Positions 48,012-59,890 of a DNA stretch of 64,000 nucleotides are shown here, one piece after another. The stretch is from Metallyticus violacea (lineage: Eukaryota > Arthropoda > Insecta > Mantodea > Metallyticidae). The first letter of the stretch is position 1. Each line of letters starts with the position of its first letter. The notes under the pieces are model-generated. The model did not search any database. It was not told the DNA's origin and saw only the letters and a program-made list of their open reading frames with translations. Made by a program: the position numbers and the translations under genes. The DNA lies in the NCBI GenBank assembly GCA_030762175.1, contig CM060833.1, positions 67,357,001 through 67,421,000 of the forward strand. Reading direction: 5' to 3'.

Positions 48012-48684
48012 CAAGGGCTGGAAATAAAGTAATAGCAAAATATTTATAAGCAGTAAACCATTTATTCTGGAGACTTTTCCATTTCCTTCAATGTAATTCC
48101 CTGCCACCTTTATCACCAGCTGTCACACTGAGGGAAGACATTGAACATCTGTAGCTGCTGTTTTTGTTTATGTTTGAGAAGGAGCGTCCTACTGCAACAC
48201 TGTAGTGTGATTTGTTTGACTTCTACGGTTAATCTCTCACTGTTCATATCAATGACCCTCCCCAGCAGTGATTAAATCAATGCGCTTTCCGGGACAAGAC
48301 GCCTAAACATGGTATATCTTCCATTCTATTGCGTCCTTGTCAACAGTCTGGCACTCAAAGACCACCATTCGATATAGCCAATAAGTTTCATTGTCACAGG
48401 CTTCTCGTAGACCCATATGACATTCCTTCACGTTTCTAACACATGCCACCTCAAGTTTAATCCATATACAATGCTCAATTTTAGAAAACATCCTTTTAAG
48501 GCGATTTAAATTTACACCATTGCTCGACGGCTTCATATTCGTCCTTCTACAGATAATGCACTAGTGACGCTGAGTGTGTTGAACCGCTATGTAAAACCTC
48601 TAGATATGCTGAGAACAGCAACGCCCTCACATATTCATTAACAGCATAGTGATAGTGTTGCCACTATTTTCTTTCCAACCCTCG
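48012..48684 (-). mobile_element. Internally deleted mariner with terminal repeats
   Basis: Ends CAAGGGCTGGAAATAAAGTA and inverted CGAGGGTTGGAAAGAAAATA, both next to TA, 673 bp apart. A minus-strand frame at 48536-48303 encodes an N-terminal transposase piece (MKPSSNGVNLNRLKRMFSKI, then NVKECHMGLREACDNET); near the other end the minus strand reads VIKVAGNYIEGN-like, a mariner C-terminus. The catalytic core is missing. This looks like a rosa-type mariner deletion derivative; subfamily assignment is inference. Confidence 0.75.
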
Positions 48685-49215
48685 TATTCTACATTTACAA
48701 AAACTTGCAGAATTTACAAATGATCAAATATTTTAATGGGCTGGTAAAAAGCGTCCATGAATCGGCTGAAATGCATAAATAAATCGAGTACAACAGTGTC
48801 AGTTTTAATAGCATGCATATAGCAATAAAACGTATTTTCCCCGCATTTGCAAGAGGGGGAAGATCCAGAAAGCTGCATAGACAGGTTATACTACACAGTG
48901 AACGACTGCAAACGAAGTTTGTAAGTGTGCAAATATTTATTCTTTAATTTTGTTTATTTTGTGTAATCCTTTATTACTTTACCAGAAAGAACGTGCTTGT
49001 CGAATTAAATACTCTGAAAGCAAAAATAAACAAAGATGCTTCAAATCAAAAGTACAAAGTAGAGATTTTACATTTTGAGGAGGAAATCGGCTGGCAACCT
49101 ACTGCGATTGCCCTAGACATTGGGGATTTTCAAGTGAACTTTTCCATCGAAATTTTATCTATGAAAGAAGAGAAGTTATTCCCAATCAAACATGTAATGA
49201 AAGAAGCATACTTAC

Positions 49216-49541
49216 GTTTCACTAGATGTGCGGTTGAAATACCGGATCAGTTCCATCCCTTGGGTGAGAGGTATCACATCAAGTTCCAACATCTGATCCA
49301 GAGAGTACAGCGACTTCTTCTTCAGGCAGCATTGCATGAGCTCCAGAAATGATGCATTATTGCTGTGTTCCTTATCTTTCATTGTTACTTGCTTACAGTC
49401 ATCCAAAATTCGGCTTAGAAAACTCAGAAATTTATCCCAGGAATGACAAAACTCTCCCACACACAAGGTGTCTTCTACCACCGCACCGCTGAAAGACGTC
49501 ACCAAACACAATACGAGCACAAATACTGGCAAAACCGACAT
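49216..49541 (-). CDS. Osi: Osiris (DUF1676) gene, coding exon 1
   Basis: First coding exon of a four-exon gene, CDS = complement(join(15852..16000, 22541..22876, 43280..43404, 49216..49541)), 311 aa. It encodes residues 1-108 plus two bases of codon 109. I chose the ATG at 49541 because residues 1-20 then form a typical signal peptide (MSVLPVFVLVLCLVTSFSGA); the open frame runs three codons further upstream but has no earlier ATG. After it come cysteines at about 27, 32, 49, 71 and 72, and a segment ending CLKKKSLYSLDQMLELDVI then GMELIRYF, which matches the start of the Osiris domain. The donor is GAAAC|GTAAGT. Osiris proteins are insect-specific secretory or endosomal membrane proteins linked to cuticle formation and tracheal maturation. 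I recognise the family but cannot say which Osiris paralogue this is. Confidence 0.9.
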
Positions 49542-49751
49542 GGCTAACAAGCTGCTCTTTCACTTTTATTCAATCAAACTGCACTCAATATGTTCTCAAA
49601 AACATTCTTTTGCTCAGTACTCAAGCTTCAGTCGCCACGATTGTTAAAGAAATGTCCCAGAGGAAGAGGATCCGTTTCTTTTTAAAATTTCAGGTGACTT
49701 ACCAAGCGAGACGTTAAGTGCTGGCGAAAGTTCAGTGACGATCTAGTTCAG

Positions 49752-52700
49752 TCATCGAGAACTAGGCGGAAATACCCACTCGGGGTGCCGTATCATCCAA
49801 CAGAAATACAAACAAGGAGGGGCCTCCGTCATACCTGACAAATTATATGGACGTCGCGTATGTGTGCCATTACCTGTGTTTGTTATTATCTTCCCCGTGT
49901 TTGGTGCAGCATAACGGCTTACTTCTATACAGAGAGGAGCCCTACAAATCCAGCGTGTTTGACAACAATATCCAACTCCAACTCTCCCCACTAAGAAATA
50001 CAGTGTGCACATAAAGTTTGGATCCATTACATGAAATAATAGTTTGTCGTAAATGAAATGTATATATCATGTAGATATGGATATATATACATTTTATTTT
50101 ATTTCTACATGATCGCCATCTGTTTCAAAGTATTGTTTTTAATTCTATTTATTTATTTATCTATTTTAGTTTAAACTATCCCTATAGAATATTGTTTTAT
50201 AGAGGACGAGTAGGTACTGTGGGTGTCAGAAAGTGCGATTCAACATACACATAGGTGCAACAGGAACTTATTGCGAATATTCGGATGGCATTATGTGCAC
50301 TATTTTTCCCCCCTAAATGATTAAGTACCCCTCATTTTGCTTTGGATGTGGGAAACCACGTCGCCATTTGATTGTCCAACAGATAGCTAGTTAGAAGTGT
50401 ATCTCGAATAAGGTCAACATATTTATCGGATTTGACGCCTTTTTGCTTGCAGATTTATAAAATAACAAGTGTACAAAATCCAAGTAAATGATTCACAGTA
50501 CCTGAAAAATCACATTCGAATAACATGCTGACATGTTGACAAACATCTTTCGAACTACATTCAAATACTATTCTCAGAAATGGATGGTAGGCATAATTAA
50601 TTAGATTAAAAAAAGCATATATACCGATGTACAGTGAGATTATTTGAGTTAGGGACGCCTGAGCACGCTGCTTACTGGAGAAGTGCAGGCGCCAATCGGA
50701 AAAAGGAAGATTCAGTTGCCGTGCGTAAACATAGTATGTATATTTACTTAAATTTTTACTGAGACATAAAATTATTCTGTACTTAAAACTGATACTGACT
50801 AACCTGTGTTAAAGGAGAAGTTGAAAAGGATGCCCCTCAGCGGCAATACATTGTCGGTATCTGCGCATAACATTTCTGCATTTAAATTTTCTTCCTTAAG
50901 AACATCGCGGTTCGACACATTTCTTTATCATTGAGATCCTGTCTGTCGTAGTTTTAACAAGTTAGAAAACAGTTTCTCTAAAAGGATATTTTCTTGCGAA
51001 TCGCCTTAACACTTCTCTGCAAGATTTCTTTATATCGTACATAAAAAGCCCCTCAATCTAACAGCAAGCGACTACCTGGACATGCAATTTACTGATGACT
51101 GACTCCTCCAAGTACGCAATCGCGCTCTGCCTGCCCGTAACTCGATAACCTCTCTGTACATATATCTACATGCCATATCAATTTCATTCGACAAACAAAA
51201 ATATATTTCATGAAAATATATCTCAACTTTATGTCCGCCCTGAATATTGGTTAGTATTGATGAATGCTTTTCTACTTAAGTTTTTTTTTAAAAAAAATCA
51301 ACGTAGAAACGAATCTCTTCTTGTAACTAATTGCAATTGTTGCAAAATGCCGTTTGATATGTCATGTTGTAAAATAATTATTTTTCATGAGCTTATCAAT
51401 CAAGATTTGAGATTTCATATTTCTCTTCTAATTTTCGTGCTGACTTCGCCCCTTGATTGCATAAATAAATATAAAATTAGAAGTTTATAATATAGAGAAC
51501 TTGAAAGGGATATAAAAGGCGCCATGAAAGCGAAACATTTAAAGTCATGTTTAATAATCATGGAGACAGCAAGAAATTGAGCATAATTGGGACATTAATT
51601 CAGCATTTTATATAACAAGAAAACAAACAAAAATATATTTCATATGTTAAACAAAACCTCAGGTAGTCATTTTTAGTGGAACGGAAGTTCAGAATGTAAA
51701 CAAGAAAAGTCATTATAAGCTAATGAATTATTAGAGATAAGCTGAGTAAAGATACAAATATATAAGGAGAAGGAATACGTAAAACATTAAATACATTATA
51801 CACGAATACCTATTATCCTATTTCAAACATGTTAGTAGAATAAAACATAACCTTTGAAAGAAATGAAGAACCAAGGACAATATAAATCACTTAGGAAGTT
51901 GATGTAGACAATGACACAAAGATTTTTATATTAGATGACGCTCATGATAAAAAAAACATTGGCATGTGGGATGGAGAAGCGGCGCCAGCCTGGACATTTT
52001 CGAGGACAAGAAAATAGAACAGATTGCAACTACTCACTGTAACAACAAAACGAACGATTCTGTTTATTTATAGACAAAAGAATTGTTTCAAAACCATTCA
52101 CAAATGCAGCCTTTATTATCAGAACTTACGGAGGCGTTAGTTGATACCAAAAAACGGGAAAAAGATGTAAAAGTCTGTACGTGAAGGTATAGAGGGCTGG
52201 TTTTTCTTCTATAATATACAACTCTTAAGTAAATAGCATTCACATGGAATTCCACACTTGAGAAAGGTTCTAGTGCTGCAACCATTAAAAAGTATTACTG
52301 AAATACAAGGCAATATTTTCAGAGATTGTAGAGGGGTCTTAAACATGCAATAATTTACAAAGGAAAACAACGGAGCTACTTGGCAATGAAATTACCAGTT
52401 ACTACTGACAAGTCAGTTTTAAAGCGAAATTGTGAATAGAATGTCCTCAAACCTAATAGGAAGTGAGGAAATATCCAGCTCATCATCAGCGTTTTCAAGA
52501 TTAAATGCTATAACTATATTACAGAAGGGCACTGAAAAACGGGTTTCGTAGATTAAACTAGAGGGAATTAATTATCTTGACTAAGGCTAATAGTTAAGGT
52601 GACAAGCTATAGTCGAATATCATAGGTTCGGTTCCTGCCAAGTAGATAATTATTTTTATTTTGTGATAAGTTTGTACATTAAAAATACGCACTCTGTTTC

Positions 52701-52904
52701 GAAATATGGCATAAAATGAATTTTATTATTGTACATATTGATCTATGGTAATACATACGTTTGGCATTGGCTATGTACTCGTATATTCTTATATTAGTGT
52801 ACCGTAGGGCACCAAATTAAAATTTTTAAAAGAACTCATGATGGACAAAAATCAAGTGGCTACCTGTAGTGATGTTTAATAGAAACCCAGAAACCAATAC
52901 GCCA
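49752..52904. other. Upstream flank of the Osiris gene
   Basis: No coding motif. The frames at 49752-50027 and 51170-51490 are unsupported. A TATA-like TTTTAAAA near 49678-49688 was not convincing as a promoter. Confidence 0.45.
52580..52660 (+). repeat. tRNA-like SINE head remnant
   Basis: GGCTAATAGTTAAGGTGACA (A box) and GGTTCGGTTCCTGCC (B box) about 30 nt apart, without a recognised body. Confidence 0.45.
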
Positions 52905-52918
52905 GCCAAGTGGGAGTA

Positions 52919-53189
52919 TTTTTTTAATGGTGTTTAACGCTCATTTTACTACTGAGGCACCACAGGCGATGGACACTGAAATAATGAATTGGAAAAGAAT
53001 ATTTTTTTTAAAGGAAGGAAACGTTCCAGGCCTAAGTTTAGGGTAACTCCCCGACATTTGCTATTTGCCATTTGAGGACTGAGGAAAACATGGAAAAAAC
53101 CTCAGTCAAGAAGGACGGTCCTGGAGGGAATCGAGCTGATCTTCCGCTCACAAGTCCGCGCCTTAACGTCCTCGGCCACCCGTGGCTGT
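52919..53189 (-). mobile_element. SINE-B copy 6
   Basis: Minus-strand full-length copy: CAGCCACGGGTGGCCGAGGA head, body, tail GAGCGTTAAACACCATT. A perfect 11-base duplication AAGTGGGAGTA lies at 52908-52918 and 53190-53200. Confidence 0.95.
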
Positions 53190-53550
53190 AAGTGGGAGTA
53201 GAAAGTCAAAGGTGCGACATCTGACAACTGAATGTTGTAATACTATTCTGTAATTACAACTGCAGTTCAGGAAATGCAGAAGGGAGTACTATGGCTGCTG
53301 GGAATAAATTTAATATTTCCCAGATTTGGCACTGTGCAAACATGCAGCACGATCAAGGAACATTATCTGCTGATAGTTTACAGAAGAAAATAAACTGCTG
53401 CCACAAGCGCAGAAACAATACTGTTGAACTGTGGAAAATCAAAAAAGAAACAAATAACAAACAAAATTCTTTTAATAACGATTCGATTGCCGGAATATAC
53501 TATTGTGCAGCCGTCAACTTTATTGTTTATTGTGCTTTCATAGACAGGAC

Positions 53551-53667
53551 TTTCACACAAAAACTATACCGCTCGCGAAGTGTTTGGTTTTCGGCGCTGA
53601 AGTGTCGCGCCACTCGCTGCCGACGGGATTCTAAACACCGCGCATGCGGTATAGTTTTTATGTGAAA
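53551..53667. mobile_element. 117-bp fold-back element (MITE-like)
   Basis: TTTCACACAAAAACTATACC at the left is the inverse of GGTATAGTTTTTATGTGAAA at the right (22-base arm, one mismatch). The pairing continues less well to about 37 bases each side, around a GC-rich core (TCGGCGCTGAAGTGTCGCGC). It overlaps and explains part of the 124-codon frame at 53291-53665. No target duplication was identified. Confidence 0.75.
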
Positions 53668-53699
53668 ACCATGTATAAAAGCCATTAAATTACATCTGT

Positions 53700-54556
53700 C
53701 TATACCACAGTTTGGAATATGTTGTATTTCTGTACCATATTTTGGAACGGAGGGAGTAATCAACCAGATTGGAACTCGATAACAGTGACCCGCTTTTAGT
53801 TGACGCCAGTGTCATACAAACTGTGCCAAAGAGATGTACTCCACAGCTTCCGTCCGCTGTTGTACGGTATCATTTCGAATAGAAGCTTTAAGTGACTTAC
53901 TGGTACTTTAGAAACTTAATGCCACAGGTTAGAAATTTGAGCAGATATATCATACATTTCCTATCTCAAATTGTACGTCTAAGACCCCTCTCCATCTCTG
54001 AAATGATACTCATGTAGTTCATTGTTAATTCTATTCAGTAAATGCATAAGTAAATAAACAAACAATAAATAAGCATAGTTTATTCTACTATTCCGTTTTA
54101 ATGAAATGTTTAAAATGGCTGCTTAAAAGTATAATCTCAAATCTGAATTCAAGTTCTGCAATATCATTTCATGGACTCTTACATCTTAAAGGTACTCTTC
54201 GTGCTAATAATTGCTGCAAGAAGGCGTGTATTTTGACAATGTAGGGTGCATCCCTCTATAAAACCCATGACCATCAGCTCAGCAATTAATTGTTCACAAT
54301 TTTGAGACACCCTGTATGTAGTCATGCATTATGTGGATGCATACATTAAATTTCTGAAAGCGAAACTTGTTTGAGACGGAAGTCTGCCTAAGTGGATAAT
54401 TTTGGTCCCAGCATATTTAACGCTTTTTGTTTAAACAGAGAGCGAGAGAAAGATCTACTAGTGGGGACGGAAAGAGAAGTCTGACGTTTTTGGTGAAAAT
54501 AATATATATAATGCTGAAACTTAATTATTATACGCAGAATATTGTTTTAATTTATT

Positions 54557-54621
<65 letters not shown>

Positions 54622-56433
54622 CATCATCGTCGTCGTCGTCATAATCATATTAACTTCTGGCTTGCACATTGCATTACCATATGCGTAAAAGGGAGGATGA
54701 GTGTGGTTTTTGTTCCAGATGCACTATCTACGTTGTTTTATTTAGACAACGTTACTTTGTAGAGTGTAAAGTGTTCTAGAGTATTAAAAAGTAAAATTAA
54801 TTTTATAACACAAATTGTCTTATTTATTTTTTTTTTCTATCTCGTTAGTTTATTATTAACTTTTCGAGCATCATTTTAAGAAATCGGCATGAGAACACGG
54901 TTCGTAGATAACGATGAATTATGTCTAATTTTGTAAGCATGTGTTCAAATGAAAATAAGTTTTTTTTTTTTTACATTGTATCAAACTTTGTATTATTTAT
55001 ATAGCCATGAAAATTGTATTGAGCGTGCTTATGTCATGCATTGACGTCATGGGCTATAATATTGCCTGCAGAAAGCGGAAGCAAACTCAAAAAGCATTAA
55101 AAGTGACGATGTGTTTGTATATTCTCAAATCGTGTTCTTTATTACATATTTCATTTCTACTATGTTAAAATATACTTCTAATGATATCTGAAAGGCAGTC
55201 GCTGTAGGTGAAGAAATACTATAACTAGAGCATGTATTTTAAACTTGGTAACATAGAATGTAATAATAAAGATACATTAAAACAAATACAAACAGGAAGC
55301 TCTATATTTATACAAAAGAGATGTGTGTTCTATAGCACGTAAAAACCGAGTTAAAGTTCCTAAAACTTGAAAACACTTTTGTATTGAAGCAAAAAATAAA
55401 ACTTATTTTTTATGATATGGGAAAAGTAGTGATTAATACGTAAGCCGTTAAGAAAGTATATATGGTGCATTATAGTTAATTTATTATTACACATACTTTA
55501 TTAGCTACATGCAGTCAGTATAGCATCTAAGTGATTAAATGGTGAATGGTGGATAACTGAAGTATTTACCAAATTTTATAAATGACAAGCGTTTCTATTA
55601 GAGCCTTTAAAACACTTGAGATGGTATTTAGGATAAAATTAGTATATATGTTTTATTTAATGCAGATACGTGACTAATTCTGGTAAAAGTGTCCCCCCTT
55701 TTGATTGCGCTTTCAGCAAGTTATACAAATAAAGTATCTGTTAGTATTTTGACATAGTAATAAATTTGGCGTTATGTGTAAATAAAAGTTTGCCTGATTA
55801 ATCTAATTTGATTATTATTCTTTGTGAATCTTTATAGCAATAAAGCACAATTTTTACCAAAGTCATTATTATTTTGTTTACGTATCACTGACCAATTCGG
55901 TATAAGAGTACCTTAAATTATTTCAGTTAATTTGAACCATTCATGACTATAATTTTAAATTATCCCTACTGATTTACAATTATTACCTGTTTCGTAGACA
56001 TTTTTCACCGACAAATACACGTATTGAGCTTATTTTAAACAAAGGTACGATCAAATTTCATAATTATATTATAGATAAAATTTCCATTATTTCATTGTTC
56101 TTTCTTTCATCCATGGTTATTAGGCGTATATTTAAGTAAATATTTAAAAATTTTAAGAATAAAGCACGTGGAAATGATAGATTAATATATTAAATGTTTT
56201 ATTTAATATTAATTATATTTCTGAAATAATCATGCCAAATATGGATAGATGTATGATATGTGTGTTATTCCAATAGACTTATCATTGTTCTGTATTAAAC
56301 AACTGGTGTCCTCATGTTTATAATTATTTTGTGTAATAAGCTACTTTTAAGAAAATACACAAAAATGGAATCTAAATTCGAATATTCAATGCCCCAAATT
56401 TAATAATTTCTAAGATAGTGCCACTTAGTAGCC
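53700..56433. other. Intergenic, simple repeats only
   Basis: AT-rich, no recognisable gene or transposon apart from the triplet microsatellite at 54553-54640. Confidence 0.5.
54553..54640. repeat. (ATT)n-(ATC)n-(GTC)n compound microsatellite
   Basis: About 20 ATT units passing into ATC then GTC triplets; this makes the false poly-Tyr frame. Confidence 0.95.
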
Positions 56434-56446
56434 ACGCCCTTCTGTG

Positions 56447-56733
56447 GACCGCCACGGGTGGCCGAGGTCGTTAAGGCACGGACTCGTGAGCGGGAGGTCT
56501 GCGGTTCGAATCCCGCCACGACCGTCCTCCCTGACTGGGGTTTTTTCCAGGTTTTCCTCAGTCTTCATAACTGGCAAATGCCGGGGAGGTACCTAAACTT
56601 AGGCCTGGAACGCTTCCTTGCTTAAAAAAAATATCCTTTCCCAATTTATCATTTCATCTGATGTATCATCAGTGTCCACCGCCTGTCGTGCCTCAGTAGT
56701 GAAAACGGGCATTAAACACTACTCAAAAAAAAA
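56447..56733 (+). mobile_element. SINE-B copy 7, young
   Basis: Full length with intact boxes, a few differences from the copy at 42857. A perfect 13-base duplication ACGCCCTTCTGTG lies at 56434-56446 and 56734-56746. Confidence 0.97.
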
Positions 56734-56746
56734 ACGCCCTTCTGTG

Positions 56747-57108
56747 CTCTCTGTCATGTAGTTGAAATATTTAGGGGATGGAGACAGCATAGGTTTCATG
56801 AGAGTAGTTGAAAGTAAACCTTGTGGAGAAAACGGATATATTGAAAAACTGGAGTGCATTGATGTTCAAACACGTATGGGTTCGCGTCTGGGTAAACTAA
56901 AGAATGACAAGGTTGGAATGAAACTGTCGGATGGAAAGGCATTAGGAGGGACAAGAAGACTAACTGATAGCATGATTGACAAACTGCAGAAGTATTGTGT
57001 GATGACAAGATTTAATGTGCATAAGATGTGCAGTTTGGGCCACACATTTTCATGTACTATCAACTGGTAACAACCCACAGCACAGTTTATGCCCCAAAGG
57101 TGTCATTT
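56747..57108 (+). mobile_element. Mutator-like transposase fragment
   Basis: The frame at 56762-57070 reads KYLGDGDSIGF, ECIDVQTRMGSRLGKL, KLSDGKALGGTRRLTDSMID and KLQKYC, in the order of the transposase domain that is widespread in arthropod genomes as 'Mutator-like transposase'. After a frameshift near 57025 another frame gives AVWATHFHVLSTGNNPQHSL, the next conserved block. GDGD probably contains a catalytic Asp. The 5' and 3' parts are missing; SINE-B copies abut both sides. Domain recognition is from memory of the family. Confidence 0.75.
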
Positions 57109-57241
57109 TAATAGTGCTTAACACTTTTTTTTACAGATTAAGCATCACAGGCTATACATGAGATGAAATGATAAATTGGGAAAGGATTTTTTTAAAGGAA
57201 GCGTTCCAGGCCTAAATATAGGGTACGCCCCGGCATTTACC
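57109..57241 (-). mobile_element. SINE-B copy 8, 3' part only
   Basis: Minus-strand match from GGTAAATGCCGGGGCGTACC to the tail TGTTAAGCACTATT; the tRNA head is missing. Confidence 0.85.
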
Positions 57242-57876
57242 TTAACAGAAAAGAGACAAATTATAAATATAATGGACTTCCATTAGCAGAGATGGAGGTA
57301 ATAAAACCAATATATAAAGACTTGTCTAACCCTATCCTTCTAAATAAATATCTGCATGGAAAAACGCCGAATGTCAATGAATCATTCAATAGTATTTTGT
57401 GAACTCGTATGCCAAAACAGCGTTTCTTGGTCTTGATGCACTAAAACTTGGTGTATTTTATGCAGTTTTAACATTAACGCCGTGAATATAGGAAGAACTG
57501 GGGTATTGAGTGAACTGTCAATAGACCCTGGGCACAACAAATAGTGCAACTTCAAAAACAGGCCGTATTCGTATCAAGAAAGCATAGAGTGATGAAGCAA
57601 AAGGAAAAATCTGCAAGAAAGGAGAGAAGAAACAAGACAGGATGAGGAGATTGTCGAATAAGGACTAGGGAAGTTCTAAATATGTGTTAACAAGGTAAAA
57701 GTTCAATTGTAAATTTAACGCCATTTTTCTCAGTACAATGTTTTTATACCTTCACGCTGTTAAAAAAAATTAAACTTCTACAGCATGTTCCCATGATATA
57801 GAACTACAAAAATAAAAAGTATTTCTTTATGAATCATATAAGTTTTAAAATGCCGCAATTTCATTAAAATATTTAT

Positions 57877-57895
57877 TTTATATATATATATATAT
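57877..57895. repeat. (TA)n run
   Basis: About 19 bp of TA. Confidence 0.8.
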
Positions 57896-58339
57896 CCTTA
57901 CCACCAATCCAATTTCAGAAATGTGCTTTTCATTATAATAAATAAAAGTACAAATTACACATGGCAAACATTTGAAGTTGATATATCAATCCAGTTTTGT
58001 GAAAATTGAACCTAAAAAATGGAAAATTAGCATAGACGAGAGACGGCAGGCTTACTACCCTAAAGTTTTATAAATGTATAGTCCTCTGTATTTTAATGCA
58101 TAAATCTGAGAATTGCATACTGAAAGACAACAGCAAAGTATATAAAATATTAAGAAAGTGTTCTTCCATATAATAGCAGGGTAACTAAATAAATAATTAA
58201 TAGAAGAATTAAATATAAAGAAAGGAAAATAAAAAATAACAGCAATGCTGTTCAACTCAACTCACTATGAATGAGTATTCGTCATGCAACAGGAGAAAGG
58301 AATGACTGAGTGGACCAACTAAATTCAAAGTCTTAGAAA

Positions 58340-58341
<2 letters not shown>

Positions 58342-58387
<46 letters not shown>
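58342..58387. repeat. (AAT)n microsatellite
   Basis: About 15 AAT units. Confidence 0.95.
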
Positions 58388-59419
58388 TTCGCATAAATAA
58401 AAATGTGCTCTTCACTCTGTTAGAATCCGCTAATGAAAGACAGCTTTCCTAATATTATTTCTTCATTGTTTTTAAACCTATTTGCACTACGTTCTGTGTG
58501 TTTTACACTTTGCATGTGTAAGTCGAGAAATGAGTATAAAGGTGTTCGACTTCATTGAGTTTAAAAAGCCAAGAGGTGTTTGCTTTCATTTCAATGTGCA
58601 GGAGAATTTAATAACATTCCACTCTTTTGTTTTGTGTGTTTCTATAAATGATGGAAACTACTTGTATTCCACTGAATTTCTCATTACATACCTCGTTATT
58701 GCTGCTTCCTTTTTGCCTCCTTTCTTAAGAAGTTATCATCTTCTTTCACCACTTTATCCTCCAGCTAGCTCCCTATGGGACAAAAATCTCCTTTCCAAGG
58801 TTCATTAGTTAGTGTCATGTTTCCCACCTACTTTCTGGATAATAAACTCATAGGAAGTGCATGATTTATTAAACCTATGAAGGTTAAAGTATTCCACACA
58901 GGGAAAGAGCAACTTACATTCCAAATACAGAATCTTTCAAAAAATATGTTCAAGTGGATATAAATTCGCACCTGTCAACCATGTATTCATTTCATATACA
59001 GAACTCCCCAACTTTAGACATTTCTAACGAAGTACTGTTGTTCATCCGTTGCTATTCAATGGTTGTTTACGGAGCAACCATAGATTTTAAGCTGTGTTTC
59101 AGCTGAGAATTTTGATGAGCGAAATATTTTATTGAGCTAAATTTTAGTTAGAATCTAGAGAAAATGCTAACCAAACGGCAAAATGCATTCTCTGTGCTAC
59201 GCTTTTCAAAATAGATATCAGTAATCAGTAATCATTGAGCAACAGTCGTTTCTTCAAAGTTTTGAAATTGATATTAAGAGTATCTGTTTGCATGCGGACA
59301 ATTCGATGAAACAGGATTTTTGTGCAAACATAATGATCACAGAAAGACCTCACATGTGTAAGGAAAATATGCAAAGAATCAGAGAGACATTCGAATATAG
59401 TGCAAAGCCTTGAACTCTG

Positions 59420-59670
59420 GTTTGTTAGCCATCATATTCAGTTTCGCCACGGCTGATGAGCCGCACACAAAAACGAAGCCACAAGGAGATCAGTTCTTAG
59501 TAAACATTGCGGCTATTCTGCTTCTCAAGCTGCAAGATGCTTCAAATCAGCACATCCATGGCCACGACGTGGGTGCGGTGCCGTTATCCAGGGAAGAGAT
59601 GTTCGCCGTCATCCTGGTTGAGGACGAAACGTGTGATCATTCCTCAACAGGATGCTTCTCTGCATGAAGA
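59420..59670 (+). other. Unassigned open, less AT-rich segment (possible exon)
   Basis: The plus frame is open from 59410 (a TTG, no ATG at that point) to a TGA at 59665-59667 and reads FATADEPHTKTKPQGDQ, HIHGHDVGAVPLSREEMF and ILVEDETCDHSSTGC. The minus strand has stops in all frames. Possible acceptor at 59440 (CATATTCAG|TTTCG). I do not recognise the family; it could be an exon, a pseudogene piece or unknown transposon coding. Confidence 0.25.
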
Positions 59671-59712
59671 AATTGAATGCATTCCCTTTCAGTACTGGAA
59701 GATATATATAAT

Positions 59713-59852
59713 ATAAAACAAAAATAAAGTAACACTATTAGCAATGTAACAAACTAACAGTAATTATAAAAGGATAAAACACTAAGATAATGTCACACTT
59801 GAGATCGCTGTATTTTGAACTCGTTGAGTTCTCTTATGGCAAGAAGACAAGT
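59713..59852 (-). mobile_element. Penelope terminal repeat, solo copy
   Basis: On the minus strand: GAGATCGC preceded by CTCAACGAGTTCAAAATACA, then the AAGTGTGACATTATCTTAGT and TTACATTGCTAATAGTGTTA blocks, matching 38211-38281. It ends beside ATATATATAATATA at 59701-59714. Confidence 0.85.
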
Positions 59853-59863
59853 GCACGCGTACG

Positions 59864-59890
59864 TGTGTGTGTGTGTGTGCGAGAGAGAGA
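59864..59890. repeat. (GT)n(GA)n short microsatellite
   Basis: TGTGTGTGTGTGTGTG followed by GAGAGAGAGA. Confidence 0.85.

Noticed and set aside
48993..49352. 119-codon plus-strand frame
   Set aside because: It is antisense to Osiris exon 1, which has far better support.
49678..49688. TATA box for the Osiris gene
   Set aside because: TTTTAAAA is common in AT-rich DNA and no initiator was seen at the right distance.
53291..53665. 124-codon plus-strand frame
   Set aside because: Its last third is the fold-back element, and the rest has no recognisable motif.
54427..54762. Poly-Tyr frame
   Set aside because: Translation of an ATT triplet repeat.
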